Origin: Lachnospiraceae bacterium
GTDB lineage: Bacteria; Bacillota; Clostridia; Lachnospirales; Lachnospiraceae
NCBI GenBank assembly: GCA_021153185.1
Contig: JAGKTY010000011.1
Coordinates: 1 to 62,588, forward strand
Length of the DNA stretch: 62,588 bases
Direction: 5' to 3'
Part shown: positions 7,808-16,588 of the stretch, piece after piece
Layout of the letters: each line of letters begins with the position of its first letter
Position numbering within the stretch: the stretch's first letter is position 1
The notes under the pieces: generated by a model
What the model saw: the letters and a program-made list of their open reading frames with translations, nothing else
Told to the model about the DNA's origin: nothing
The model's database searches: none
Made by a program: the position numbers and the translations under genes

Positions 7808-8638
7808 TTAGTATTCCTCAATATTGATTGTCTTTGCTGTCAAAATACCATATTTAATGATGGAATTAGCAAACGTTTTAAATTTATCAGCGCCATCACT
7901 GACATAGAACTGATATTGATTGGAACCCAGATCCGGCTTTTCGTCTGTCAAAAGGTTGCGCTCTGCTAACATTTCTTTTAGCTCTCTCGCCGTCTCATAT
8001 GCCGGGTTTACAAGCGTCACGCCATCGCCTACCACTCTGCCAATCGTATCGCGGATGAGCGGATAATGGGTACATCCCAAAATGAGCGTGTCAATATTCG
8101 TATCCATCAGCTCCAACAAATATCTGCGTGCAATTTCATCTGTCACCGGATCCTCGAGAAGCCCTTCCTCCACAAGCGGAACAAAAAGCGGACATGCTTT
8201 TCCGATGACTTCCATCCGGGAATTGAGCTGTCGCAAATAAGACGAATACACATGCGAACTGACAGTTGCCTGCGTCGCAATCACACCGATTTTGCCATTT
8301 TGGGTCGTCTCTGCAGCGACCTTTACGGCAGGCTTTACGACACCAATCATCGGGATATCAATTTCTTGTTCGATTTCATCAAGTGCATAAGCACTCGCTG
8401 TATTACACGCTACGACAATTGTCTTAACATCCAATGTCTGCAAAAAGCGGACAATCTGTCTCGAAAATCTCGTCACGGTTTCTTTTGATTTTGAACCATA
8501 TGGTACTCTGGCTGTATCTCCAAAATAAACGACCTTCTCGTTTGGCAGCTGACGCATGATTTCTCTTGCGACAGTCAATCCTCCGACGCCGGAGTCAAAC
8601 ACGCCAATCGGTGCGTTCTTTTTTATCTTGTAATCCAT
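7808..8638 (-). CDS. murI: Glutamate racemase
   Basis: Makes D-glutamate for peptidoglycan stem peptides. About 276 aa with the family signatures: the FDSGVGG loop (Asp15/Ser16), the first catalytic Cys in VVACNTASAY and the second in LGCTHYPL. The start is uncertain. ATG 8638 (MDYKIKK) has AGGTGAAGGA upstream; a GTG at 8650 would overlap the previous gene by four bases and add four residues. It lies in a minus-strand run with a small membrane protein upstream and DUF1934 downstream. Confidence 0.96.
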   Translation of the reverse strand: MDYKIKKNAPIGVFDSGVGGLTVAREIMRQLPNEKVVYFGDTARVPYGSKSKETVTRFSRQIVRFLQTLDVKTIVVACNTASAYALDEIEQEIDIPMIGVVKPAVKVAAETTQNGKIGVIATQATVSSHVYSSYLRQLNSRMEVIGKACPLFVPLVEEGLLEDPVTDEIARRYLLELMDTNIDTLILGCTHYPLIRDTIGRVVGDGVTLVNPAYETARELKEMLAERNLLTDEKPDLGSNQYQFYVSDGADKFKTFANSIIKYGILTAKTINIEEY

Positions 8639-8646
8639 AGTTTCCT

Positions 8647-8913
8647 TCACCTCTTCATGTAAGAAACAATTGCACTTTTCATTCGGATTTGATTTGGGCT
8701 TAAATGCATCATGATTTCCAGTTTTTTTTCATCACTCAGCTGCCCAAAATCCTGAGCATCATAAACATGCCCTTCATATACAATGGGCTGCGTCACACGT
8801 AGAACATCTGATTTTAATACTTGCCCGGGACTCAAAATCCCCAAAAAGAATGCGGCTGCAAACGATGCAGAAAGTACGCCGTAAATAATTGCTTCCAACA
8901 AATTTCGTTTCAT
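8647..8913 (-). CDS. Small membrane protein, unknown
   Basis: An 88-aa protein with an N-terminal hydrophobic segment (residues 8-27, YGVLSASFAAAFFLGIL), either a signal peptide or a membrane anchor. A soluble part follows, with VYEGHVYDAQDFGQLSDEKKLEIMMHLSPNQ. The start at 8913 has AAGGAGG eight bases upstream. It is tightly placed before murI and probably co-transcribed with it. I do not recognise the family. Confidence 0.65.
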   Translation of the reverse strand: MKRNLLEAIIYGVLSASFAAAFFLGILSPGQVLKSDVLRVTQPIVYEGHVYDAQDFGQLSDEKKLEIMMHLSPNQIRMKSAIVSYMKR

Positions 8914-8973
8914 TCCATTTCCTCCTTATAAGCTCACCTAGCCTAAAAAGAGCATGGACAACGATTCCGTATT

Positions 8974-9657
8974 TTATGCAAATGTTTTAAAATTTAAGTT
9001 TTGACAAATACAATGTTCCTGATTGTCGATATGCTTCATTGAAACGTGCACTGCCGTTTCAACATCTCTATTTCGAATTGCCTCATAAATTGCCTTGTGC
9101 TCCTCCACAAGAAGCGTGTGGTGGTCTGCGTCCTTGATATATTCAAATCGGAAACGATACACCTCCTCAGAAAGACTGCTCATCATTTCCTGCAATTTTT
9201 CATTTTTGGATGCTTTTGTAATAATATCATGAAACGCTACATCCGCCCTGGATATTTCAATGACATCCTTTGTACCGATGACTTCCGCAAAGCGCATTCC
9301 CGCTTCATTTAGCTGCGCAATTTCCTCTTCTGTAATCCGCTCACAGGCAAGTGTAATCGCAAGTTTATCAAGCGCACGCCGCACTTCCAACACATCGCGC
9401 AGGCTTTCTTCTGATATCTGCGCGACAACCACACCTTTTCTGGGCGTCATCGTCACAAGTCCCTCTAACTCCAGAATCCGGATCGCCTCACGAATCGGCG
9501 TACGGCTCACGTCCATTTTCTTGGAAAGCGGTATCTCCATCAGCCGCTCGCCAGGCTTCATTTCTCCTGTTAAAATCGACTGTCTGAGAGAAATGAGCAC
9601 GCTGTCCCGTAGCGACATCGATGCATCGTTTTTTTTGTTTTTCGGTGAACCTATCAT
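8974..9657 (-). CDS. GntR/FadR-type transcriptional regulator
   Basis: A 227-aa regulator. An N-terminal winged helix (residues about 10-75; GERLMEIPLSKKMDVSRTPIREA is the recognition helix signature) is followed by a helical FCD ligand-binding domain. That domain has metal-type residues: Asp in RADVAFH, and histidines in the DHHTLLVEEH and MKHID regions. The start at 9657 overlaps the ispE stop as ATGA, with AGGAGG four bases upstream. The effector is unknown; FCD proteins usually bind small carboxylates. Placement after ispE looks like simple operon linkage. Confidence 0.9.
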   Translation of the reverse strand: MIGSPKNKKNDASMSLRDSVLISLRQSILTGEMKPGERLMEIPLSKKMDVSRTPIREAIRILELEGLVTMTPRKGVVVAQISEESLRDVLEVRRALDKLAITLACERITEEEIAQLNEAGMRFAEVIGTKDVIEISRADVAFHDIITKASKNEKLQEMMSSLSEEVYRFRFEYIKDADHHTLLVEEHKAIYEAIRNRDVETAVHVSMKHIDNQEHCICQNLNFKTFA

Positions 9658-10535
9658 GCTTCCTCCTGACAATCGATAAAGCCTGTCACAAAACAGTCTT
9701 TCACAAGACCACTATTTGCGAGCCTCTCCTTTGCCTTCTTTGCTGTTTCTTCCCTGTCAAATATTGCAAAAACAGTCGGACCGCTTCCACTCATCAATGC
9801 ACCCTTTGCCCTCTCTGTAAGAAGCAGTTCTTTGATTTGGGCAATAACCGGGTATTCTGTAACGGTCACGGTTTCTAATACATTTCCAAGCCGGCTGCAA
9901 ATTCCTTCCAAATCACCTGACGATATGCATGCACGCATGCCATCAATGTCAGGATGCACCGTTTTCTCGTTTAACGTCAAATTCTCGTAAACAAACTTTG
10001 TCGACACACTGATATCCGGTTTTCCTATCACGATATAGCAGGCAGGCGGTGTAGGCAGCTTTGTCAAAATCTCTCCGATTCCTTCCGAAAGCGCTGTTCC
10101 CCCCTGCAGGCAATACGGTACGTCGGCACCGATTTTTACACCGATTTGCTGCAATTGGGTAAGCGGTAAATGATGCCCCGTCAGCTTGTTGTACAATCGC
10201 ATGGCACACGCGGCATCGCTGCTGCCACCTGCCATTCCCGCCGCAATCGGTATGCGCTTTGTGAGGGAAATCTTAACACCGGCCGTCTCCCCCGTCGCCT
10301 CGCGGAATTTCATAATCGCTTTGTAAATTAAATTGTTTTGATCATTTGGAATGGCAGACGTATCTGACACGATAACAATCTCGTCCGTATCAAGCAGTTC
10401 CATCTCAAGCTCGTCGCAAATGTCTACCGTCTGCATAATCATCTTGACTTCGTGATACCCATCCGGTCTTCTGCGAAGTACATCAAGCCCTATATTGATC
10501 TTTCCATATGCTTTCCCACAAACCTTCTCTGCCAA
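9654..10535 (-). CDS. ispE: 4-diphosphocytidyl-2-C-methyl-D-erythritol kinase
   Basis: A GHMP-family kinase of the non-mevalonate isoprenoid pathway that phosphorylates CDP-ME at the 2-hydroxyl. 293 aa. The substrate motif near the N-terminus reads AYGKINIGLDV, the GHMP ATP loop is PIAAGMAGGSSDAA (about residues 95-108), and the C-terminal GSGPTVFA motif is present. The start is probably TTG at 10535, with AAGAGG eight bases upstream; no ATG fits. It overlaps the GntR gene by four bases. Confidence 0.95.
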   Translation of the reverse strand: MAEKVCGKAYGKINIGLDVLRRRPDGYHEVKMIMQTVDICDELEMELLDTDEIVIVSDTSAIPNDQNNLIYKAIMKFREATGETAGVKISLTKRIPIAAGMAGGSSDAACAMRLYNKLTGHHLPLTQLQQIGVKIGADVPYCLQGGTALSEGIGEILTKLPTPPACYIVIGKPDISVSTKFVYENLTLNEKTVHPDIDGMRACISSGDLEGICSRLGNVLETVTVTEYPVIAQIKELLLTERAKGALMSGSGPTVFAIFDREETAKKAKERLANSGLVKDCFVTGFIDCQEEA

Positions 10536-10586
10536 AACCGTTCCTCTTTTCGTACATAATTAACTATCTATCATTATACAATTTCC

Positions 10587-12134
10587 TCACCTTACAATCA
10601 ACAGATTTTGACCTTCCGTGAGTGTTTCCGTGGAAAGTCCGTTTAATTCCTTGATTTGACTTGCCGGCAAATAATACTTTTTGCCAATATCCCAAAGCGT
10701 ATCATTCTCAAGTGTCCGGTAAATACAATACTGTGGAATATTCGCTCTCTTCTTTGGATCCATTGGCTCCTTTGTGACATCGCAAAGAATCGTCATCTCC
10801 TCTTTCCGCGTGATGCACACACCAAACTGAATCGTTGCACGGACTGCTATATTGTCCTCCCCGTTTACCGAAACGCCAAATGAAACACCGAGAACATACA
10901 CGCGCACATCATCTGTCCCGGCAATTCCGTTTGCCTCAATGCGGTATGTAAATGGAATCTTCGTTCCGACTGCGTCATATGGCATCATATCATCATTGGT
11001 GATATACATACATTTACAAGGCACAAAACCGGTTACTTCAATGTCGTTATCCCTTGGCTCTACATGCTGGATGCAGACATTTCCTTTGCAGCCCAATACC
11101 TGCATTAGCTTTTTATGACTGCCCCGTACCTTAATTTCGCCTTCAACAGTCGTCATCGCCTGACTGCTCTGCACGATATTTGGAAACACCGTATCTTTTT
11201 TGTGACAATATACTTCCTGACTGACCGCATACGCATCGGAAAGCATCTGTACTTTGATTTTTTCATATAAAGAAAGCTCGAGGTAAGCGACCATATCCAA
11301 TAAGAAGATACGCTCCCGTCCATCCGGGTTTGGTTTCAAATCAATTTGCAAAAGCGCATTTGTTATGCAAATATCTGCAAGCATTCCCTCTTTTGCGCTT
11401 CGCTCCTCGATATATTCCTGAAACGGGACGCGCTTTTCAAAATAGGTGATCGGCTGCTGCGCTTCCCCTTCATATAAAACAGCGACATTCACTTCACCGT
11501 TTACGGCAATCCGTCCGTCTTCCATACGCGTGTCGAAACGAAGCAGCCGCACATCCTGCCATAATATCTGGATAACATCGGGATATTCCTGACCAATCTC
11601 AATTTCTTTCTTATGGCGCAGAATATCCTTTTTGCAGACGCAAAGCTGTGACATCATCTGCTCTTTGCAGCGGCATTCCATCGTATCATCATCCGAAATG
11701 CCGCTGATTACCTCTTCGTCCGTCAGCGTTTGTACATTTGCTTTTAACGTGATAAGTGAGCGCACGCTAATTTTTCTGGAATTAATTAAACCGACGCTCA
11801 AATCTGTCACTTCTCCTGTGACATTAACCGCATCCCCCGGATTGACACCGCTACATTCCATTTCCGTTTCAAAGGAAATGTTTCCCTCCATTTTATCGAG
11901 CACGCACCCTCTGTCATCTGTGACATAAAGTACCTTCACAAGAAGTTTGCCACGAATTTTGACGCTGTCTTTGCCTTCCTTTATTTCCGTAATTTCGACA
12001 TCGCCCTCTTCCAAAATCACCTTCTCCATATCCGGCTTTGCATCAGAAAGGTTCATATCATCTTCGAGTGTCACTTCCGATGTCCCCTGCGCAGTCAGAA
12101 TATTCATATGTATATTTTGTTTGATAAATTCCAT
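10587..12134 (-). CDS. sipL: Spore coat morphogenetic protein SipL-like (DUF3794 plus LysM)
   Basis: A 515-aa protein with three DUF3794 (SPOCS) modules in order and a C-terminal LysM domain (about residues 467-513; YRTLENDTLWDIGKKYY). This is the architecture and length of Clostridioides difficile SipL, whose LysM binds SpoIVA to tether the coat to the forespore. There is no signal peptide, consistent with action in the mother cell. ATG at 12134 has AAGGA upstream. It lies between the pyr genes and ispE, with gaps of 51-60 bases. The assignment is by domain order, so a paralogous SPOCS-LysM protein is possible. Confidence 0.85.
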   Translation of the reverse strand: MEFIKQNIHMNILTAQGTSEVTLEDDMNLSDAKPDMEKVILEEGDVEITEIKEGKDSVKIRGKLLVKVLYVTDDRGCVLDKMEGNISFETEMECSGVNPGDAVNVTGEVTDLSVGLINSRKISVRSLITLKANVQTLTDEEVISGISDDDTMECRCKEQMMSQLCVCKKDILRHKKEIEIGQEYPDVIQILWQDVRLLRFDTRMEDGRIAVNGEVNVAVLYEGEAQQPITYFEKRVPFQEYIEERSAKEGMLADICITNALLQIDLKPNPDGRERIFLLDMVAYLELSLYEKIKVQMLSDAYAVSQEVYCHKKDTVFPNIVQSSQAMTTVEGEIKVRGSHKKLMQVLGCKGNVCIQHVEPRDNDIEVTGFVPCKCMYITNDDMMPYDAVGTKIPFTYRIEANGIAGTDDVRVYVLGVSFGVSVNGEDNIAVRATIQFGVCITRKEEMTILCDVTKEPMDPKKRANIPQYCIYRTLENDTLWDIGKKYYLPASQIKELNGLSTETLTEGQNLLIVR

Positions 12135-12194
12135 AAAAAATCCTTTCCAGCTATTCCATACATCTTATGAAATAGATAGAAAGGATATACTCAT

Positions 12195-13100
12195 TTATTT
12201 TACTGCGCCTATCAAATCATTGATATCATCAACGCCCTGCGCTTTCATGTATGTCTCGATGCCCTCGACAATTTCGATTGTTGCATAAGGATTGACAAAG
12301 TTCATCGCACCGACAGAGATTGCAGATGCACCTGCTAAAATAAATTCGATTGCATCTTCTGCTGTCGCAATACCACCCATACCGATAATCGGAATATTGA
12401 CTGCCTGCGCCACCTGATATACCATGCGCACAGCGACCGGCTTGATTGCAGGGCCGGAAAGTCCTCCTGTTTTGTTAGCAAGTGCAAACGTTTTGCGGTT
12501 GATATCAATCTTCATTCCTGTGATCGTGTTAATCAGTGATACACAGTCAGCGCCTGCTGCCTCTGCCGCTTTTGCCATTTCCGTGATGTCTGTCACATTT
12601 GGACTGAGCTTCATAATCACCGGCTGTTTTGCAACCTTTTTAATCCGGGAAGTAATATCAAATAGTGCATCTGCCTTCTGACCAAATGCAATCGCACCCT
12701 CTTTGACATTCGGACACGATACGTTAATTTCCAGCATTGCGACATTATTAGCATCCGCTAACCGTTCGACAACCTCAAGGTAATCCTCCACACTCTTTCC
12801 GCATACATTGACGATGACATTCGTATCATAGTCTTTAAGGAACGCTAAATCCCGCTCCATGAACACATCGATACCCGGATTCTGAAGTCCGATTGCATTG
12901 AGCATTCCGCCGTAGGTCTCTGCTACACGCGGGGTCGGATTGCCCGGCCAAGGCACATTGGCAACACCCTTTGTGACCACACCGCCAAGTCTGTTTAAAT
13001 CAACAAATTCACTATACTCCATTCCCGAACCGAATGTGCCGGAAGCAGTCATAACAGGGTTTTTGAATGTAACACCTGCAATATTCACTGTCGTATTCAT
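12195..13100 (-). CDS. pyrD: Dihydroorotate dehydrogenase B, catalytic subunit
   Basis: FMN-dependent oxidation of dihydroorotate to orotate in pyrimidine synthesis. 301 aa with the class 1B signatures: N-terminal FKNPVMTASGTFGSG, the catalytic Cys in VSCPNVKEG and the FMN phosphate site GMGGIATAEDAIEF. The start overlaps the pyrK stop by one base (TAATG), with AAAGGAGG upstream. Together with PyrK it forms the NAD-linked heterotetramer. Confidence 0.96.
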   Translation of the reverse strand: MNTTVNIAGVTFKNPVMTASGTFGSGMEYSEFVDLNRLGGVVTKGVANVPWPGNPTPRVAETYGGMLNAIGLQNPGIDVFMERDLAFLKDYDTNVIVNVCGKSVEDYLEVVERLADANNVAMLEINVSCPNVKEGAIAFGQKADALFDITSRIKKVAKQPVIMKLSPNVTDITEMAKAAEAAGADCVSLINTITGMKIDINRKTFALANKTGGLSGPAIKPVAVRMVYQVAQAVNIPIIGMGGIATAEDAIEFILAGASAISVGAMNFVNPYATIEIVEGIETYMKAQGVDDINDLIGAVK

Positions 13101-13885
13101 TAGATTTCTACCTCCTTTGCATCATAAACCGGTCCATCTGTACAAATACGTGCATTGTGTACATGTGAGTGATGGTCCACTTCTTTTGTCTTAACAACAC
13201 ATCCAAGACATGCACCTACACCGCAAGCCATACGTTCCTCAAGAGAAATGTATGCTGTCATATTGTTAGCCTCTGCATACTGTTTGATGGCGCGGAGCAT
13301 CGGCATCGGACCGCACGCCATGATGATGTCCGCCGAAAGATTGTTCTCCTCGATGGCATTCATGACATTTCCCTTGCTACCGACACTGCCATCTTCTGAT
13401 GCGATGTATACACTTCCGTATTTGGCAAGGTCATCTGCCAAAAATGTCTGATTATCGCGATATCCCACGACAATCCGGCTCTCTACGTCATACTGTTTCT
13501 TTAACTGCTTTGCAAGCTCGAGCATTGGCGGAATACCGATTCCACCGCCCATCAGAAAGACTCTTTTTCCTTTTGCAGCATCGAGCGGAAATCCATTGCC
13601 AAGCGTCCCTAAGATCGCAATGTCATCTCCTGCCGTATAGGCAGAAAATTCTGCGGTTCCTTTTCCTGCGACGCGGTACACAATGCGAAGCATCGTTTTG
13701 TCTTCGTTGACTTCACAAATACTGATCGGTCTCGGAAGCAGTGTCGATTTATCTTTTGGATAGACACTGATAAACTGACCCGGTTTTGCATCCTGCGCAA
13801 GCGCGGTTTCGATCCACATATCAAAAATGCCTGCTGCGATTTGTTCCTGTCTTGCAACTTTTGCAATTACTTTTTGTTTTGCCAT
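13100..13885 (-). CDS. pyrK: Dihydroorotate dehydrogenase B, electron transfer subunit
   Basis: Carries electrons from PyrD to NAD+ through FAD and a [2Fe-2S] cluster. 261 aa. An FAD domain (RPISICEV) is followed by an NAD domain (GGGIGIPPMLELAK) and a C-terminal cluster site, with cysteines in ACGVGACLGCVVK plus a later Cys in ARICTDGPVY. It is translationally coupled to pyrD and follows pyrC by 18 bases. Confidence 0.95.
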   Translation of the reverse strand: MAKQKVIAKVARQEQIAAGIFDMWIETALAQDAKPGQFISVYPKDKSTLLPRPISICEVNEDKTMLRIVYRVAGKGTAEFSAYTAGDDIAILGTLGNGFPLDAAKGKRVFLMGGGIGIPPMLELAKQLKKQYDVESRIVVGYRDNQTFLADDLAKYGSVYIASEDGSVGSKGNVMNAIEENNLSADIIMACGPMPMLRAIKQYAEANNMTAYISLEERMACGVGACLGCVVKTKEVDHHSHVHNARICTDGPVYDAKEVEI

Positions 13886-13903
13886 GTTGTTTCTCCTGTA
13901 CTT

Positions 13904-15184
13904 TTATTGTCCGTAAATCACGTTTCCCCTGCAGATGGTGTGCGATATTTTGCCGTAAAGCAATGTTCCCGAAAATGGTGAGTTCTGCGATTTGGACGCA
14001 AATTCCGTGAATGTCACCTGTGCATCCGGATCAAAAATCACCAAGTCGGCAGCCGCCCCCTCTGCAATATAACCTCTGTCAAACCCATATAACCTAGCCG
14101 GTCCATAGCTCAATCTGTCAAACAGCATCGGAAGCGACATCTGTTTTTCCCGATACAGCTTCGTGATACAAATCGGAAGCGATGTCTCCAGCCCGATAAT
14201 TCCACTTGGTGCCTTTGTGATTTCTAACGCCTTCTCGTTTGCGGCATGTGGTGCATGGTCTGTCGCAATCATATCGATTGTGCCGTCAAAAAGTCCTTCA
14301 ATAATCGCATCCTGATCTTCCTGCGTGCGAAGCGGCGGATTCATTTTGGCAAGTGTCCCGTGTGCGATTGCCGCCTCCTCAGTTAAGAAAATGTGATGCG
14401 GTGTTGCCTCCGCATGGATGTTCGCGCCCTTCTTTTTGGCCTCTCTGACAAGTGCCACGCCCTCTTTGGTACTGATATGCTGCACATCGAAGCTTGCGCC
14501 CGTCTCCAGTGCAAGCTGAAGGTCACGCGCAATCATCGAAATCTCAGCCTGTCTGTCACTTCCGCCGATGCCAAAATGCGCTGACGCCTTACCGCGATTG
14601 ATTCCGTTATTCTCGATAAATGCAGGGTTTTCTTCATGGAAGCTGAGCGGAATCGGTTTCCCCGTTTTTGCCGAAAGTGCTGCCGCCTGCTCCATCGCGC
14701 GCCTCACCATCATCTCATCCAGAATCGGGATACCGTCGTCTGTAAATCCCGCTGCTCCTGCTTCCAAAAGTGCTTCCATATCGGTCAGCTCTTTTCCTTT
14801 TAAGCCCACAGTAATATTTCCGCACGTCTCGACGCGGATGTCCGTCTTTGCACCTTTGTCCAAAACATACCGTAAGGTGTCCACATTGTCGACTGCAGGC
14901 GATGTATTAGCCATCAGCACAACGGTCGTCACGCCGCCTGCTGCAGCGGCCTTTGCCCCCGTCTCAATATCTTCTTTATGTGTAAATCCCGGATCCCTGA
15001 AATGCACATGCACATCCACAAGCCCCGGTCCTACATATTTACCTTTGGCGTCAATGATTGTATCCGCCTGTTCGTCAATTGTCTCTGCAATCTTTGCGAT
15101 GACGCCATCTTTGATGAGCATATCTGCCCTAATTACTTCACCACGTTTGGGATCAATGAGTAATCCGTGCTTAATCAGTATCAT
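13904..15184 (-). CDS. pyrC: Dihydroorotase
   Basis: Zinc amidohydrolase that cyclises carbamoyl-aspartate to dihydroorotate. 426 aa, type I. The metal His pair is in DVHVHFRDPG, later histidines are in SFHEENP and QHIST, and the catalytic Asp is in ATDHAPH. ATG at 15184 is preferred because GGAGG is seven bases upstream; the longer frame begins inside that SD. It is first of the pyrC-pyrK-pyrD run. pyrB, pyrE and pyrF are not here, so the pathway is split across the genome. Confidence 0.95.
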   Translation of the reverse strand: MILIKHGLLIDPKRGEVIRADMLIKDGVIAKIAETIDEQADTIIDAKGKYVGPGLVDVHVHFRDPGFTHKEDIETGAKAAAAGGVTTVVLMANTSPAVDNVDTLRYVLDKGAKTDIRVETCGNITVGLKGKELTDMEALLEAGAAGFTDDGIPILDEMMVRRAMEQAAALSAKTGKPIPLSFHEENPAFIENNGINRGKASAHFGIGGSDRQAEISMIARDLQLALETGASFDVQHISTKEGVALVREAKKKGANIHAEATPHHIFLTEEAAIAHGTLAKMNPPLRTQEDQDAIIEGLFDGTIDMIATDHAPHAANEKALEITKAPSGIIGLETSLPICITKLYREKQMSLPMLFDRLSYGPARLYGFDRGYIAEGAAADLVIFDPDAQVTFTEFASKSQNSPFSGTLLYGKISHTICRGNVIYGQ

Positions 15185-15260
15185 GTGCATTCCTCCCACA
15201 ACTTTTCTCTCTCTGAGTATATCCTATTTTCCCCCGAAGCACAACTCACCCGGGCACGCT

Positions 15261-15288
15261 TTTACATTTCTGCAATTTATGCTACAAT
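15261..15288 (+). promoter_or_regulatory. Promoter of the SGNH hydrolase gene
   Basis: TTTACA (15261-15266) and TACAAT (15283-15288) are separated by 16 bases. They lie in the divergent gap between pyrC and the plus-strand hydrolase, 41 bases before its start. Confidence 0.6.
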
Positions 15289-15328
15289 GCAAGTTAGCAA
15301 TGCTATTTTTACCCGATGGAGGAAACAA

Positions 15329-16498
15329 ATGTCAAACTATACCAAATGGGTTGCCTGCTGGGGAAATGCGACATCGATTACGGACCAGACGGCAACGACA
15401 TATACCAAAAATTTAACGCTCCGTTACCCGATCCGCACTTGTTTTGACGGCAGCAAACTCCGGTTTCACTTTTCAAACGTAACGGGTACCGAGCCTGTTA
15501 CGATACGTGCCTTTGTTGCCAATCTCAAATCCGGAAACCAAATCGAGGAGGCGAGTTCGAAACCAATTACTTTTGACGGCAAGCCTGCTTTTACAATCGC
15601 ACCCGGAGCTGAACGCGTCAGTGACGAGATTTCGTTTGAAGTAACGGCCGGAAACTTTATTGCTGTGAGCATGTATTTAGAAGGCTATACACAATTAAAT
15701 GCCGGAACACTCATTACCGGATGCCTTTCCAAGGGGTATTACAGCTATGGCAATTTTGCAAAAGATAGCGAACTCCCTCTTGCGCTTACCCGGAGCACGA
15801 ACTGGTTTTATTTCCTAAATACAGTTGATGTTTTGACGGAAGAAAAAAATCATGCCATCATCTGCTATGGCGACTCGATCACAGCGCAGGATTGGCCGGA
15901 CGAGCTGGCTGTGCGCGCATTTGATGAAGGCTACAGAAATGTTTCCATAATCAGAAGAGCCGTAAGCGGAACGAGAATTTTGCGACAGTACGATTGCATC
16001 ACGTATGCCTGTTACGGATTAAAGGGTGAAACCAGATTCCCGATTGAAGTAAACACTGCCGGCGCCGATGCTATCATTTTGCAGCACGGAATCAACGATA
16101 TCATTCATCCTGTCGGTACAGATGTCAATGTATTCAGACCTTGGAGCGATATGCCGACAGCAAAAGATATGGAAGATGCGTTCACCAATTTCTATATCAA
16201 GCCAGCCAAAGCGCGCGGCATGAAGGTCTGGGTTGGTACACTCCTTCCGATTTATGGCTGGCGCACTTACGAGCCGATGCGGGAAGATCTAAAAAATGAA
16301 TTCAACGACTGGCTGCGCGGCATTGCAACCGGCAGCTCACCGCTTGTCGATGGCTGTATTGACTTTGACAAAGCTGTCCGCGACCAGGATGATCCAAGAC
16401 GGTTTGGCGAAGGATTTGACAGCGGCGACCATCTGCATCCAAGCTTGTCGGCATACCGGGCTATGGCCTACGCTGTTCCAACTGATTTATTAATATAG
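15329..16498 (+). CDS. SGNH/GDSL-family hydrolase
   Basis: A 389-aa two-domain protein. Residues about 1-165 form a beta-rich domain with a carbohydrate-binding look. A GDSL hydrolase follows: nucleophile Ser183 in CYGDSIT, block III Asn in HGIND, and the terminal Asp-His pair in SGDHLHPS. Family members deacetylate polysaccharides or act as lipases; carbohydrate esterase is the likelier role given the N-domain. There is no signal peptide, so it probably acts on imported oligosaccharides. ATG 15329 follows GATGGAGG by six bases; the longer in-frame reading starts inside pyrC. Confidence 0.85.
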   Translation: MSNYTKWVACWGNATSITDQTATTYTKNLTLRYPIRTCFDGSKLRFHFSNVTGTEPVTIRAFVANLKSGNQIEEASSKPITFDGKPAFTIAPGAERVSDEISFEVTAGNFIAVSMYLEGYTQLNAGTLITGCLSKGYYSYGNFAKDSELPLALTRSTNWFYFLNTVDVLTEEKNHAIICYGDSITAQDWPDELAVRAFDEGYRNVSIIRRAVSGTRILRQYDCITYACYGLKGETRFPIEVNTAGADAIILQHGINDIIHPVGTDVNVFRPWSDMPTAKDMEDAFTNFYIKPAKARGMKVWVGTLLPIYGWRTYEPMREDLKNEFNDWLRGIATGSSPLVDGCIDFDKAVRDQDDPRRFGEGFDSGDHLHPSLSAYRAMAYAVPTDLLI

Positions 16499-16499
16499 T

Positions 16500-16532
16500 A
16501 AACAGAATATCACCTTGCGATAGCTCCTATGA
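16500..16532 (+). repeat. Mini-palindromic repeat, copy 1
   Basis: This 33-base segment begins right after the hydrolase stop codon. It matches 39471-39503, just after mecA, at 25 of 33 positions, and nearly all differences are transitions. It contains a short inverted repeat around TATC...GATA. Confidence 0.4.
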
Positions 16533-16540
16533 AGCAAAGA

Positions 16541-16580
16541 AAAAAGTATCTATTCACACAAACATGAATAGATACTTTTT
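16541..16580. terminator. Bidirectional terminator
   Basis: A 16-bp perfect stem (AAAAAGTATCTATTCA with its complement) around an eight-base loop. It lies between two convergent genes and provides a T run on each strand. Confidence 0.9.
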
Positions 16581-16588
16581 AATTCGTC

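Noticed and set aside
12152..12176. Terminator between pyrD and sipL
   Set aside because: The CTATTTCAT/ATGGAATAG pairing exists, but there is no T run directly after it. It lies upstream of pyrD and just downstream of the sipL start region, where a terminator is not expected.
14568..15416. 282-codon open frame on the plus strand opposite pyrC
   Set aside because: It is a shadow of the pyrC coding strand: Ser/Pro/Ala-rich, no ribosome site, and no domain.
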